From: Peptostreptococcus sp.
GTDB lineage: Bacteria; Bacillota; Clostridia; Peptostreptococcales; Peptostreptococcaceae
NCBI GenBank assembly: GCA_020025095.1
Contig: JAHHSS010000070.1
Coordinates: 1-7,704 of the forward strand
Length of the DNA: 7,704 nucleotides
Reading direction: 5' to 3'
Of this stretch, positions 1-6,341 are shown in pieces. The stretch's first letter is position 1, and every line of letters begins with the position of its first letter. The position numbers and the translations under genes are program-made. The notes under the pieces were generated by a model. That model saw only the letters and a program-made list of their open reading frames with translations. It was not told the DNA's origin and did not search any database.

Positions 1-58
1 ATATGATACTCTATATTTTTTGTTTTTTTAATACTTTTTCTAAAAATTATATGAAATA

Positions 59-2128
59 TTATTTTAATATCTCTTCAACTTCTGATTTAGTTCCCAAATC
101 TAACATTATTTTAAATTTTTCTTCATCTATTACCTTTACACCAAGTTGCATGGCTTTATCTAATTTTGAACCTGCATCTTCGCCTGCAAGAACAAATGTT
201 GTAGATTTGCTAACGCTAGATGTGGCTTTCCCACCTCTTGCCTCTATCATTTCTTTAGCTTCATTTCTTTTCATTGTTGGTAAAGTTCCAGTTAACACTA
301 TTTTCATTTTATCAAATATTTTCTCTACGTCACTGTATTTTTCATGATTAGACTCGAAATTCAGACCTGCATTTCTTAGCTTTTCAATTGTTTCTATATT
401 TTTCTTTTCTTTAAAAAATTTCAATAAACTATCACTCATTACTTCTCCAAAGTCATCTATCTTCAAAAGTCTTTCTCTATCAGCACTTATTATTTCATCA
501 AGGTTATTGAAATTAGAAGCTAATTGCTTTGCCGCTTTTACTCCTACAAACTTAATTCCTAATCCATTAATCAATCTCCACAATTCATTTTTCTTTGATT
601 TCTCAATAGAATTCATTAAATTATCAACAGATTTTTTACCCATACCTTTTATAGCTACTATTTCATCTGGATTCATGTAGTAGAGGTCTTCTATTTTTTC
701 TATTATTTTCTTTTCCAAAAGTGTTGTAATAATAGATTCTCCCATACCTTCAATATCCATGGCATCTCTAGATACAAAATGTATTATTCCCCTTCTTATT
801 TGAGCTGGACAAGATATATTAATACATTTAACAGCAGCTTCACCTTCTATTCTAACTGTTTCTTCTCCACAAACAGGGCAATTTTTAGGCATCGTAAATA
901 CAAGTTCATTTCCTGTTCTTTCCTCTTTAGAAACTTCGACTACCTGAGGTATAATTTCTCCAGCCTTTTGTACTACTACGGTATCGCCTATTCTAATATC
1001 TCTTTCTGCAATATAATCCTCATTGTGAAGAGTCGCCCTGCTAACTATTGTTCCAGCTAATCTAACTGGTTCAAGAATTGCAGTAGGAGTAATAGTTCCT
1101 GTTCTACCCACTTCCACTACAATATCTTTTAACTTTGTCTTTTTCTTTTCAGCTGGGAACTTATAAGCAGTAGCCCATCTCGGACTTTTCGCTGTAAAGC
1201 CTAACTCTTCCCTTTGAGATATTGAATCAACCTTTATTACCATTCCATCTATATCAAATCCTAACTCTCCTCTATGTTCAGTCCAGTAATTAATATGTTC
1301 TATTACCTCTTCTATGTTTTCACATAGCTTATAATCCTCACTTACTGTGAACCCTAATTTTTTAAGATATTCAAAAGAGTCGCTATGTCTTTTTAGCCCT
1401 AATTCTTCTATATTTTCAAGGTTAAAAATAAATATATCAAGTGGCCTTTTAGCTGTAAGCTTTGAATCTAGCTGCCTTAATGAACCAGCCGCAAGATTTC
1501 TTGGATTTGCATAAATTTGAAGGTTATGTTCTTCTTGATAGGCATTTATATTTTCAAAGTTATGTTTTGAAATATAGACTTCACCTCTCACAATTAATTT
1601 TCTTTCTTCATCAATTTTTATAGGTATGGATTTTATAGTTTTTATGTTGGAAGTTACATTCTCACCTACATATCCATCACCTCTAGTTGCACCTACCTCT
1701 AAATAACCATCTTTATATGTAAGTCCTACTGAAAGGCCATCTATTTTAAATTCTACAACGTAGTTTACTTTTCCTGAAGCAGCTCCTCTTACTCTTCTAT
1801 CAAAATCCCTAATTTCATCTTCTGAAAAAACATTTGAAAGACTTAACATAGGTCTTTCATGAGTATATTGCTCAAATTTAGAAAGGGCTACTCCACCAAC
1901 TCTAGAAGATGGCGAGTCCTTTCTCTTCAATAAAGGAAATTTTTCTTCAAGATAAATCAAAGACTTCATCATTTTGTCATATTCATAATCTGTAATCTCT
2001 GGATTATCTTTGTTGTAATACAAATCACTGTGGTAGTTCAACTTATTTATCAAAGCAGTTATAATTTCTTCTGCTTGTTTTTCATTCCATTCATTGTTTA
2101 TTATATTATCATAATTTAAATCTAGCAT
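59..2128 (-). CDS. ligA: NAD-dependent DNA ligase LigA
   Basis: Seals nicks in duplex DNA during replication and repair, using NAD+ as the AMP donor; cytoplasmic and normally essential. Numbered from the start chosen here (689 residues), the protein shows the Ia domain pattern YHSDLYY near residues 32-38, the adenylation motif EFKIDG with the AMP-accepting lysine at about 128, RGE near 182-184, an OB-fold region, a four-cysteine zinc site (C417, C420, C435, C440, spacing Cx2C-x14-Cx4C), a helix-hairpin-helix region around 444-580 and a C-terminal BRCT domain around 604-684. The family is usually about 650-700 residues, so it is complete. The open frame extends 11 codons further to an ATG at 2161, but GAGGAG sits 6 bases before the ATG at 2128, while the two upstream ATGs lack a good site. 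It follows a terminator, so it is probably its own transcription unit. The identification is essentially certain; the start is likely. Confidence 0.97.
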   Translation of the reverse strand: MLDLNYDNIINNEWNEKQAEEIITALINKLNYHSDLYYNKDNPEITDYEYDKMMKSLIYLEEKFPLLKRKDSPSSRVGGVALSKFEQYTHERPMLSLSNVFSEDEIRDFDRRVRGAASGKVNYVVEFKIDGLSVGLTYKDGYLEVGATRGDGYVGENVTSNIKTIKSIPIKIDEERKLIVRGEVYISKHNFENINAYQEEHNLQIYANPRNLAAGSLRQLDSKLTAKRPLDIFIFNLENIEELGLKRHSDSFEYLKKLGFTVSEDYKLCENIEEVIEHINYWTEHRGELGFDIDGMVIKVDSISQREELGFTAKSPRWATAYKFPAEKKKTKLKDIVVEVGRTGTITPTAILEPVRLAGTIVSRATLHNEDYIAERDIRIGDTVVVQKAGEIIPQVVEVSKEERTGNELVFTMPKNCPVCGEETVRIEGEAAVKCINISCPAQIRRGIIHFVSRDAMDIEGMGESIITTLLEKKIIEKIEDLYYMNPDEIVAIKGMGKKSVDNLMNSIEKSKKNELWRLINGLGIKFVGVKAAKQLASNFNNLDEIISADRERLLKIDDFGEVMSDSLLKFFKEKKNIETIEKLRNAGLNFESNHEKYSDVEKIFDKMKIVLTGTLPTMKRNEAKEMIEARGGKATSSVSKSTTFVLAGEDAGSKLDKAMQLGVKVIDEEKFKIMLDLGTKSEVEEILK

Positions 2129-2134
2129 AATCTT

Positions 2135-2140
2135 CTCCTC
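2135..2140 (-). promoter_or_regulatory. ligA ribosome binding site (decides start)
   Basis: GAGGAG on the minus strand, 6 bases before the ATG at 2128. It lies inside the longer open frame (ATG at 2161 or 2149) and so favours the internal start; no comparable purine-rich site precedes the two upstream ATGs. Confidence 0.8.
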
Positions 2141-2192
2141 AAAATTCATCTTATCTTTCATTTTATCACATTCTATCTATAACTTTAAAGAT

Positions 2193-2198
2193 ATTATA
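2193..2198 (-). promoter_or_regulatory. possible -10 element for ligA
   Basis: A consensus TATAAT on the minus strand, 64 bases upstream of the preferred ligA start and downstream of the bcp terminator. There is no convincing -35 hexamer at 16-18 bases, and the region is very AT-rich, so chance occurrence is possible. Confidence 0.35.
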
Positions 2199-2246
2199 TC
2201 TATATTAGCAACTAGATATTTTTTGTTCATATTTTTATAATTATAT

Positions 2247-2278
2247 AAAAAATGCTTTCACATTTGTGAAAGCATTTT
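2247..2278 (-). terminator. intrinsic terminator after bcp
   Basis: Perfect 13-bp inverted repeat (arms 2266-2278 and 2249-2261) with a 4-base loop. Read on the minus strand it ends in a run of six T. It lies 25 bases past the bcp stop codon and separates bcp from ligA. The stem is symmetric, but there is no + strand gene for it to serve. Confidence 0.9.
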
Positions 2279-2303
2279 GAGTTAAGTAAATATTAGTGAA
2301 TAG

Positions 2304-2768
2304 TTATTCTAAAAATCCAGTTTTTATTACATCATCTGCATTTGTAGTTGATTTCATTCTTTTTCCATCTATTATATCCAAAATTTTTCCATCTTCATCA
2401 ATCAGAAAAGTTGTTCTAACTACTCCCATAGATGTCTTCCCAAACATCTTTTTTTCTTTCCATACCTCATACATCTTTATAACTTCCATATCTTTATCTG
2501 ATAGTAAAACAAATGGAAGTTCATATTTTTCAGCGAAATTACTGTGAGATTTTACTCCATCTTTACTGATTCCTATTACTTCTGCACCTCTAGCTACTAT
2601 CTGAGGATAATTATCTCTAAAATTACATGCTTGTTTGGTACAACCTGGTGTATTGTCTTTTGGATAAAAATATAGTATTACTTTTCTACCCTTATAATCT
2701 GAAAGAGAAACATTTTTCCCACTTTTATCTGGTAATGTAAAATTTGGTGCTTTATCTCCTATTTTCAT
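2304..2768 (-). CDS. bcp: Peroxiredoxin, Bcp/PrxQ type (thiol peroxidase)
   Basis: Thioredoxin-fold peroxidase that reduces hydrogen peroxide and organic hydroperoxides in the cytoplasm, recycled by thioredoxin in known members. The 154-residue length is normal for the family. The active-site stretch YPKDNTPGC places the peroxidatic cysteine at C43, with P36 and T40 in the usual PxxxTxxC arrangement and a conserved arginine at about R118 (VVRTTF). A second cysteine at C48, four residues on, matches the resolving position of atypical two-cysteine PrxQ enzymes. AGAGGAGG lies 5 bases before the ATG, a strong site. In an anaerobe this is an oxidative-stress defence gene. It has a good terminator after it; I found no clear PerR box in the 128 bases upstream and no promoter I would defend there. 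Confidence 0.95.
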   Translation of the reverse strand: MKIGDKAPNFTLPDKSGKNVSLSDYKGRKVILYFYPKDNTPGCTKQACNFRDNYPQIVARGAEVIGISKDGVKSHSNFAEKYELPFVLLSDKDMEVIKMYEVWKEKKMFGKTSMGVVRTTFLIDEDGKILDIIDGKRMKSTTNADDVIKTGFLE

Positions 2769-2896
2769 ATTAACCTCCTCTTAAATCCATATATTAAATT
2801 TGAACACTTATAACCGAATACTTTTTTTGAATTTTTCTATGCAAAATATTATTATCACATATAAGCATGTTTTAAAATATCTACTTTCTGTAAAAA

Positions 2897-3295
2897 TTAA
2901 TTTTTCTTTTCCTTTGCCAATATATCTCTTATTTCTGCTAATAATTCTTCCGACTTGCTTAGCGGTGTTTCTGCTGGCAAATCTTCTGGCTCTGATACTT
3001 TATTTTTTAATCGATTTATTAATTTTATAAAAATAAATATCGAAAATGATATTATTATAAAATCAATTACTGACTGTAAAAAAGCACCATACTTAAATTG
3101 TGCCTTTCCTATTTGTAACATCAGCCCCGATACATCCGTTCCTCCTGTTATAATTCCTATAAAAGGTGTAATAATATTTTCGACCAAAGATGACACAATC
3201 TTAGAGAAAGCTCCACCTATTACAACACCTACTGCTAAATCTATAACATTTCCTCTCATTGCAAATTCTTTAAATTCAGCTATAAATTTTTTCAT
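2897..3295 (-). CDS. mscL: Large-conductance mechanosensitive channel MscL
   Basis: Homopentameric membrane pore that opens under high membrane tension and releases solutes during osmotic downshock. The 132-residue protein has the amphipathic N-terminus MKKFIAEFKEFAMRGN, then the first membrane helix at about 16-45 with the small-residue and valine-rich gate sequence DLAVGVVIGGAFSKIVSSLV, an extracellular loop around 46-70, the second helix at about 71-95, a charged linker and a C-terminal helix SEELLAEIRDILA near 115-127. All parts of the family are present at the usual length. GGAG lies 11 bases before the ATG, slightly far but usable. It lies between the terminator of the yebC transcript and bcp, so it is probably transcribed alone or with bcp; no clear terminator separates it from bcp. 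Confidence 0.97.
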   Translation of the reverse strand: MKKFIAEFKEFAMRGNVIDLAVGVVIGGAFSKIVSSLVENIITPFIGIITGGTDVSGLMLQIGKAQFKYGAFLQSVIDFIIISFSIFIFIKLINRLKNKVSEPEDLPAETPLSKSEELLAEIRDILAKEKKN

Positions 3296-3436
3296 ATTAC
3301 TAAATTCTCCTTACAAATAATATTTTGTCTATATCTTTATTTTATTATTATTAGTTTTTATATACCTAGCAATTTATATAAGGGAAATCTATTTTTATAT
3401 AAAAATAATTTTATAATTATATTTTTTATTTATCAT

Positions 3437-3478
3437 AAAAAAAGCAGCTGCGTGAAACTTTCACATCAACTGCTTTTT
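3437..3478 (-). terminator. intrinsic terminator after the yebC / 85-aa gene pair
   Basis: Two-tier hairpin on the minus strand. The outer stem is 12 bp (arms 3467-3478 and 3439-3450, one G-U pair), followed by a small internal bulge and an inner GTGA/TCAC stem. It ends in seven T (3443-3437). It lies 34 bases past the stop of the 85-residue gene. Confidence 0.88.
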
Positions 3479-3512
3479 GAAATTCATTTTTAATAATCGA
3501 TTTTATATAAAA

Positions 3513-3770
3513 TTAATTTTTTTCTTCATGTTCTAAGAAAAATTCTTCATAAAGTGCTTCACTCATACTTTCCGAAGTAGCGCCTTCTATATATGGTGCC
3601 TTATATGTTTTTATATACAATAAAATCGGTCCTTCCATTTTATAAACGTCAAGCTCAACTTCCTTTATTTCATTTTCCTCTTTATCCATGATTTCTCTAT
3701 ATTTGAATAAGAATGTACCTATCTTTAATCCATCCATTCTGTATTCTTCTATTTTGAATTGTTCTTCCAT
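3513..3770 (-). CDS. Hypothetical acidic 85-residue protein downstream of yebC
   Basis: I do not recognise this protein. It is 85 residues, strongly acidic, with no signal peptide, membrane helix or cysteine. The alternating charged and hydrophobic segments (GLKIGTFLFKYREIM, EVELDVYKM, GPILLYIKTYKAPYIEG) suggest a small beta-rich fold followed by a helical tail from about residue 68 (SMSEALYEEFFLEHEE). AGGTG lies 5 bases before the ATG. It begins 28 bases after the yebC stop with no terminator between, and a strong terminator follows it, so it is very probably co-transcribed with yebC. The frame is well used and has a binding site, so I regard it as a real gene. Function unknown; a role linked to translation would be a guess from position only. 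Confidence 0.8.
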   Translation of the reverse strand: MEEQFKIEEYRMDGLKIGTFLFKYREIMDKEENEIKEVELDVYKMEGPILLYIKTYKAPYIEGATSESMSEALYEEFFLEHEEKN

Positions 3771-3798
3771 AATTCACCTGCTTTTAAAATACGACTTT

Positions 3799-4521
3799 CT
3801 AAGCTTCTGGCATCTCCCAATTATGATGTACATTCTGAACATCATCATCTTCTTCTAGTATATCAAGAAGCTTTTCCATTGACTTAATCTGACCAGCATC
3901 TTCTAAAGCTGTTGTAGTCTGAGGTATAAGCTTTACATCTGCCATTACAAATTCATATCCTGCATTTTCAAGACCATCTCTTACTACATTGAAATCTTCT
4001 GGAGATGTTAAAACCTCAAATCCATCTTCATCTACTACAAAATCCTCTGCTCCTAATTCCAAAGCTGCTTCCATAAGTGCTTCTTCTTCAGCTTTTTCAT
4101 TTGATATTAGTATTTGTCCTTTTCTATCAAACATAAATGATACACATCCAGGAGTACCAAGATTTCCATTATTCTTATCAAAATAATATCTAACATTACC
4201 TGCTGTTCTATTTTTGTTATCAGTAAGTGTTTCAACTATTATTGCTACTCCACCTGGTCCGTATCCTTCATAAGTTATTGATTCATAATTTTCGCCTTCA
4301 CCAGCACCTACACCTTTTTTAATAGCTCTATCTATATTATCATTAGGCATATTATCAGCTTTTGCCTTTGCTATGGCAGCCTTTAGTGATGCATTGTATT
4401 CTGGATCACCACCACCTTCTTTTGCTGCTACAGTAATAGCTCTTGCATGTTTTGTAAAGACGTTAGCTCTTGCTGCGTCCTGCTTACCTTTTCTTGCTTC
4501 AATGTTATGTATACGACCCAT
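3799..4521 (-). CDS. yebC: YebC/TACO1 family translation-associated protein
   Basis: Member of the YebC/PmpR/TACO1 family. Older literature treats bacterial members as transcription regulators; the mitochondrial homologue TACO1 and more recent bacterial work point to a ribosome-associated role in translating difficult (proline-rich) stretches. Visible family hallmarks are the N-terminal MGRIHNIEARKGKQDAARAN followed by FTKHARAITVAAK, the core YEGYGPGGVAIIVETLTDN and the segment GNLGTPGCVSFMF, then an acidic C-terminal domain. The length of 240 residues is normal. A GTG at 4530 would add three residues (MKS), but AAGGAG overlaps that codon and lies 8 bases before the ATG at 4521, which also gives the expected family N-terminus. 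It is first in a two-gene unit with the 85-residue gene, behind a plausible TATAAT at 4555-4560. Confidence 0.95.
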   Translation of the reverse strand: MGRIHNIEARKGKQDAARANVFTKHARAITVAAKEGGGDPEYNASLKAAIAKAKADNMPNDNIDRAIKKGVGAGEGENYESITYEGYGPGGVAIIVETLTDNKNRTAGNVRYYFDKNNGNLGTPGCVSFMFDRKGQILISNEKAEEEALMEAALELGAEDFVVDEDGFEVLTSPEDFNVVRDGLENAGYEFVMADVKLIPQTTTALEDAGQIKSMEKLLDILEEDDDVQNVHHNWEMPEA

Positions 4522-4529
4522 ACTTTTCA

Positions 4530-4535
4530 CTCCTT
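4530..4535 (-). promoter_or_regulatory. yebC ribosome binding site (decides start)
   Basis: AAGGAG on the minus strand, 8 bases before the ATG at 4521. It overlaps the in-frame GTG at 4530, which therefore cannot be the start it serves. Confidence 0.85.
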
Positions 4536-4554
4536 ATTATTTTATCGTCTGTGC

Positions 4555-4560
4555 ATTATA
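4555..4560 (-). promoter_or_regulatory. -10 element of the yebC promoter
   Basis: Consensus TATAAT on the minus strand, 34 bases upstream of the yebC ATG, giving a leader of roughly 27 bases. The -35 region is weak. Placement between the end of nadE and yebC fits a separate yebC promoter. Confidence 0.5.
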
Positions 4561-4581
4561 CACTTAAAAATTCATCAAATA

Positions 4582-4594
4582 TGTACCCTGTACA
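4582..4594. repeat. Small inverted repeat upstream of the yebC promoter
   Basis: TGTAC-CCT-GTACA, a perfect 5-bp dyad with a 3-base centre, lying 22-34 bases upstream of the -10 hexamer, where a regulator overlapping or flanking the -35 could bind. There is no direct evidence of function, and the short arms could occur by chance. Confidence 0.35.
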
Positions 4595-4606
4595 CCTTAA
4601 TTTAAG

Positions 4607-4634
4607 TTTTTATGAAACATTTCAGTCATAAAAA
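4607..4634. repeat. AT-rich inverted repeat between nadE and yebC
   Basis: Perfect 9-bp arms (TTTTTATGA and TCATAAAAA) around a 10-base centre. The stem is nearly all A-T and no T run follows on the minus strand, so it is a weak terminator at best. It could assist the hairpin at 4646-4665 in ending the nadE transcript. Confidence 0.4.
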
Positions 4635-4645
4635 ACGTCAAAACT

Positions 4646-4665
4646 TTGTGATTTTCCCATCACAA
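4646..4665 (-). terminator. possible weak terminator after nadE
   Basis: Stem of 7 bp (TTGTGAT / ATCACAA) with a 6-base loop, about 50 bases past the nadE stop. Read on the minus strand, T-rich sequence follows but is interrupted (AGTTTTGACG, then six T), so termination may be partial. It is the only candidate between nadE and yebC with any GC in the stem. Confidence 0.4.
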
Positions 4666-4714
4666 CAGTATATTTTATCATATTTCTATATATAAGTAAA
4701 TATTTTGAAATTAT

Positions 4715-5473
4715 CTATTCAAATATTGGTGGCTTTGGAGCTGGAACTCTCTTATGCTCACTTATTCTATGCAATCTTTCTATTATTTCAAGATCTTTAT
4801 CTGGAACTTCATTTTTTCTTCCTTCAACTACCTTGTCTATATACTCATAAGTAGTTCCCATTTCATTTTCATCAGTCTGACCTTCCCATAAGCCAGCTGA
4901 AGGGGCCTTATTTATTAAGTCTTCATGTACTCCTAACTCTTTTGCCCATTCATATACTTCTTTTTTCGTAAGATTTGCTATAGGAAGTATATCTACACCA
5001 CCATCACCAAATTTAGTGAAATAACCTGTATAAACTTCTGCAGCATTATCTGTTCCCGCTACTAGATAACCTAAATTATTTGCAACTGTATATAAAGCTG
5101 ACATTCTAACTCTGGCTCTTAAGTTCGCATCTGTCATTCTCATTGCATTTGTATTCAAGAGATTTTTTTCATCCAATTTTTCGCTTACTTGATTAAGTAT
5201 CATCGCTTGTTCTTCATCTAGAGTAAGCTCTAAGTATTCTATATTACAACCATTTATTACCTTCATACCATCTTCTCTATCTTTAGGATTACTTTTTATA
5301 TTCATAATTACACCAATTGAATTGTCTGGAAATGCTTCTTTAATAAGATAAGCTACTACTGCAGAATCTATTCCGCCAGAAACGCCAACTGCAATCCCCT
5401 TGCAATGAGCTTCTTCAACCTTTTCTCTAATCCATTCAACTGTCTTATCAATTTTTTCTCTTCTTGTTAACAG
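4715..5473 (-). CDS. nadE: NH3-dependent NAD+ synthetase (unusual start)
   Basis: Catalyses the last step of NAD biosynthesis, amidating nicotinate adenine dinucleotide with ammonia and ATP. There is no glutaminase domain, so it is the ammonia-dependent short form. Numbered from CTG at 5473 (252 residues), it has the ATP-pyrophosphatase P-loop SGGIDSA at 32-38, NLRARVR at about 117-123, GTDNAAE at 140-146 with YTGYFTKFGDGG following, and SAGLWEGQTDE at 192-202, all typical of NadE. The homologous frame clearly continues upstream of the first ATG (5305), because the P-loop lies there, but no ATG, GTG or TTG occurs in frame before the stop at 5513-5515. CTG at 5473 has GGAG 7 bases upstream and gives a normal length. 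The alternative is a one-base indel in the A6 run at 5452-5457, joining an ATG at 5486. Identity is certain, the start is not. It may be co-transcribed with the YigZ gene upstream. Confidence 0.93.
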   Translation of the reverse strand: MLTRREKIDKTVEWIREKVEEAHCKGIAVGVSGGIDSAVVAYLIKEAFPDNSIGVIMNIKSNPKDREDGMKVINGCNIEYLELTLDEEQAMILNQVSEKLDEKNLLNTNAMRMTDANLRARVRMSALYTVANNLGYLVAGTDNAAEVYTGYFTKFGDGGVDILPIANLTKKEVYEWAKELGVHEDLINKAPSAGLWEGQTDENEMGTTYEYIDKVVEGRKNEVPDKDLEIIERLHRISEHKRVPAPKPPIFE

Positions 5474-5480
5474 TTTCTTG

Positions 5481-5484
5481 CTCC
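5481..5484 (-). promoter_or_regulatory. candidate nadE ribosome binding site
   Basis: GGAG on the minus strand, 7 bases before the in-frame CTG at 5473. It is the only good Shine-Dalgarno match near the conserved N-terminus, and supports CTG initiation. It overlaps the out-of-frame ATG at 5486, which has no such site of its own. Confidence 0.5.
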
Positions 5485-5497
5485 ATGATGTTAATAT

Positions 5498-5509
5498 ATA
5501 TGCGCATAT
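5498..5509. repeat. 12-bp palindrome just upstream of nadE
   Basis: ATATGCGCATAT is a perfect 12-bp palindrome, with GCGC unusual for this AT-rich sequence. It lies 25-36 bases upstream of the proposed CTG start. It could be an operator or could lie in the leader; no matching regulator is identified. Confidence 0.4.
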
Positions 5510-5540
5510 TTTTATTTTTTATAAAATTTTATTCTATTAG

Positions 5541-5578
5541 GTTTAATACTATAATCTTTAAGTTTAATATTAATACTA
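5541..5578. repeat. Short direct repeats in the yigZ-nadE gap
   Basis: GTTTAATA occurs at 5541-5548 and 5562-5569, 21 bases apart (about two helical turns), and TAATACTA occurs at 5544-5551 and 5571-5578. The last copy includes the yigZ stop codon. These could be operator half-sites or AT-rich chance repeats. No terminator is evident in this gap. Confidence 0.3.
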
Positions 5579-6220
5579 CACTAAAATTTTACCATCTAAT
5601 ACAGATAAATAAAATTCTTCTTTTTCAGATACTTCTGCTGTTGCACTACTTATCTCAGTAATCAAAGAAGACAACTCTTTTAATCTTTCTTTTTCGCAAT
5701 ATACTATTATATTTACACTATCTGCATATTCTATATCCTTTACAGTATATTCTTTATTTGAAAGTTCGTTTTGTATTTTCCCTAACAAAGTATAGTCAGC
5801 AGATATGTGAACTTCGATAAAAGGTCTTTTTTCAACTATTTTTGCAGCATCTAAAGCAATTTTAGCCCCTTTTGTATATGCCCTAACCAAGCCACCAGCG
5901 CCTAACTTTACACCACCGAAATATCTAGTTACTACTACTACTACATTCCTCAAATCTTCTTTTTTTATAACCTCTAGTGTAGGTATTCCAGCTGTCCCCT
6001 GTGGTTCCCCATCATCGCTATACCTCTGAATATTCATAGTTTCACCTATTGTGTATGCCCATACATTGTGTGTTGCATCTTTATATTTATATTTCATTTC
6101 ATCAATAAATTTTCTTGCTTCCTCCTCCGTTTTTACAGGTTTGGAATGGCCTATAAAAACAGATTTTTCTACTACAAATTCATCTGTACCAAATTCATGA
6201 AGTGTTCTATACGGTTGCAC
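5576..6220 (-). CDS. YigZ / IMPACT (UPF0029) family protein
   Basis: Member of the bacterial YigZ family, related to the eukaryotic IMPACT protein; the bacterial role is not settled. The 214-residue length is typical. The N-terminal UPF0029 domain (about 15-125) carries the signatures THNVWAYTIG (50-59), SDDGEPQGTAGIP (68-80) and VVTRYFGGVKLGAGGLVRAY (96-115). The C-terminal half (about 135-205) resembles the DUF1949 ferredoxin-like domain that usually follows. The start is GTG at 6220: GGAGG sits 7 bases before it, and there is no better ATG. It has its own promoter just after the Nudix-gene terminator, and nadE lies about 100 bases downstream with no clear terminator between, so the two may share a transcript. 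Confidence 0.94.
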   Translation of the reverse strand: MQPYRTLHEFGTDEFVVEKSVFIGHSKPVKTEEEARKFIDEMKYKYKDATHNVWAYTIGETMNIQRYSDDGEPQGTAGIPTLEVIKKEDLRNVVVVVTRYFGGVKLGAGGLVRAYTKGAKIALDAAKIVEKRPFIEVHISADYTLLGKIQNELSNKEYTVKDIEYADSVNIIVYCEKERLKELSSLITEISSATAEVSEKEEFYLSVLDGKILV

Positions 6221-6253
6221 ACTTTCACCTCCAAGTTTTATTACCTGTTTTTT

Positions 6254-6263
6254 ATTATATCAT
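6254..6263 (-). promoter_or_regulatory. extended -10 promoter of the yigZ-family gene
   Basis: On the minus strand ATGATATAAT gives a consensus TATAAT with TG one base upstream, an extended -10 element, which explains the lack of a clear -35. It lies 34-39 bases before the GTG start and just past the upstream terminator, the expected place for a new promoter. Confidence 0.6.
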
Positions 6264-6290
6264 ACTTTAAATAAATTCCTATATATTATA

Positions 6291-6325
6291 AATAAAAAGT
6301 CCCTTCGTCAGTTTGACAAAGGGAC
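6291..6325 (-). terminator. intrinsic terminator after the Nudix-like gene
   Basis: GC-rich 11-bp stem (arms 6315-6325 and 6299-6309, one G-U pair) with a 5-base loop. Read on the minus strand it is followed by five T, A, then more T. It lies 17 bases past the stop of the Nudix-like gene and ends the HEAT-Nudix unit. Confidence 0.93.
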
Positions 6326-6341
6326 ACACATCTCTCTATAT

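Noticed and set aside
779..1060. Open frame on the + strand inside ligA
   Set aside because: It is wholly antisense to the conserved ligA core; composition is low-complexity and no ribosome binding site supports it.
2820..2896. Imperfect hairpin between mscL and bcp, considered as an mscL terminator
   Set aside because: The arms pair only as ATGC/GCAT plus ATAT/ATAT with bulges, and no clean T run follows on the minus strand.
2955..3320. 121-residue frame on the + strand opposite mscL
   Set aside because: mscL on the other strand matches its family end to end; the antisense frame is a by-product of its codon pattern.
5452..5458. A-AAA-AAT heptamer in the ATG-5486 frame, considered as a programmed -1 frameshift site
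   Set aside because: A -1 shift leads to the frame reading TTG ATA, not to NadE; a +1 shift or loss of one A is required, so a classical -1 slippery site does not explain the gene.
5464..6274. Open frames on the + strand opposite yigZ and its upstream gap (5464-5661 and 6068-6274)
   Set aside because: They are rich in F, I, Y and S as expected for the complement of AT-rich coding DNA, lie opposite a well-identified gene, and have no binding site or recognisable domain.
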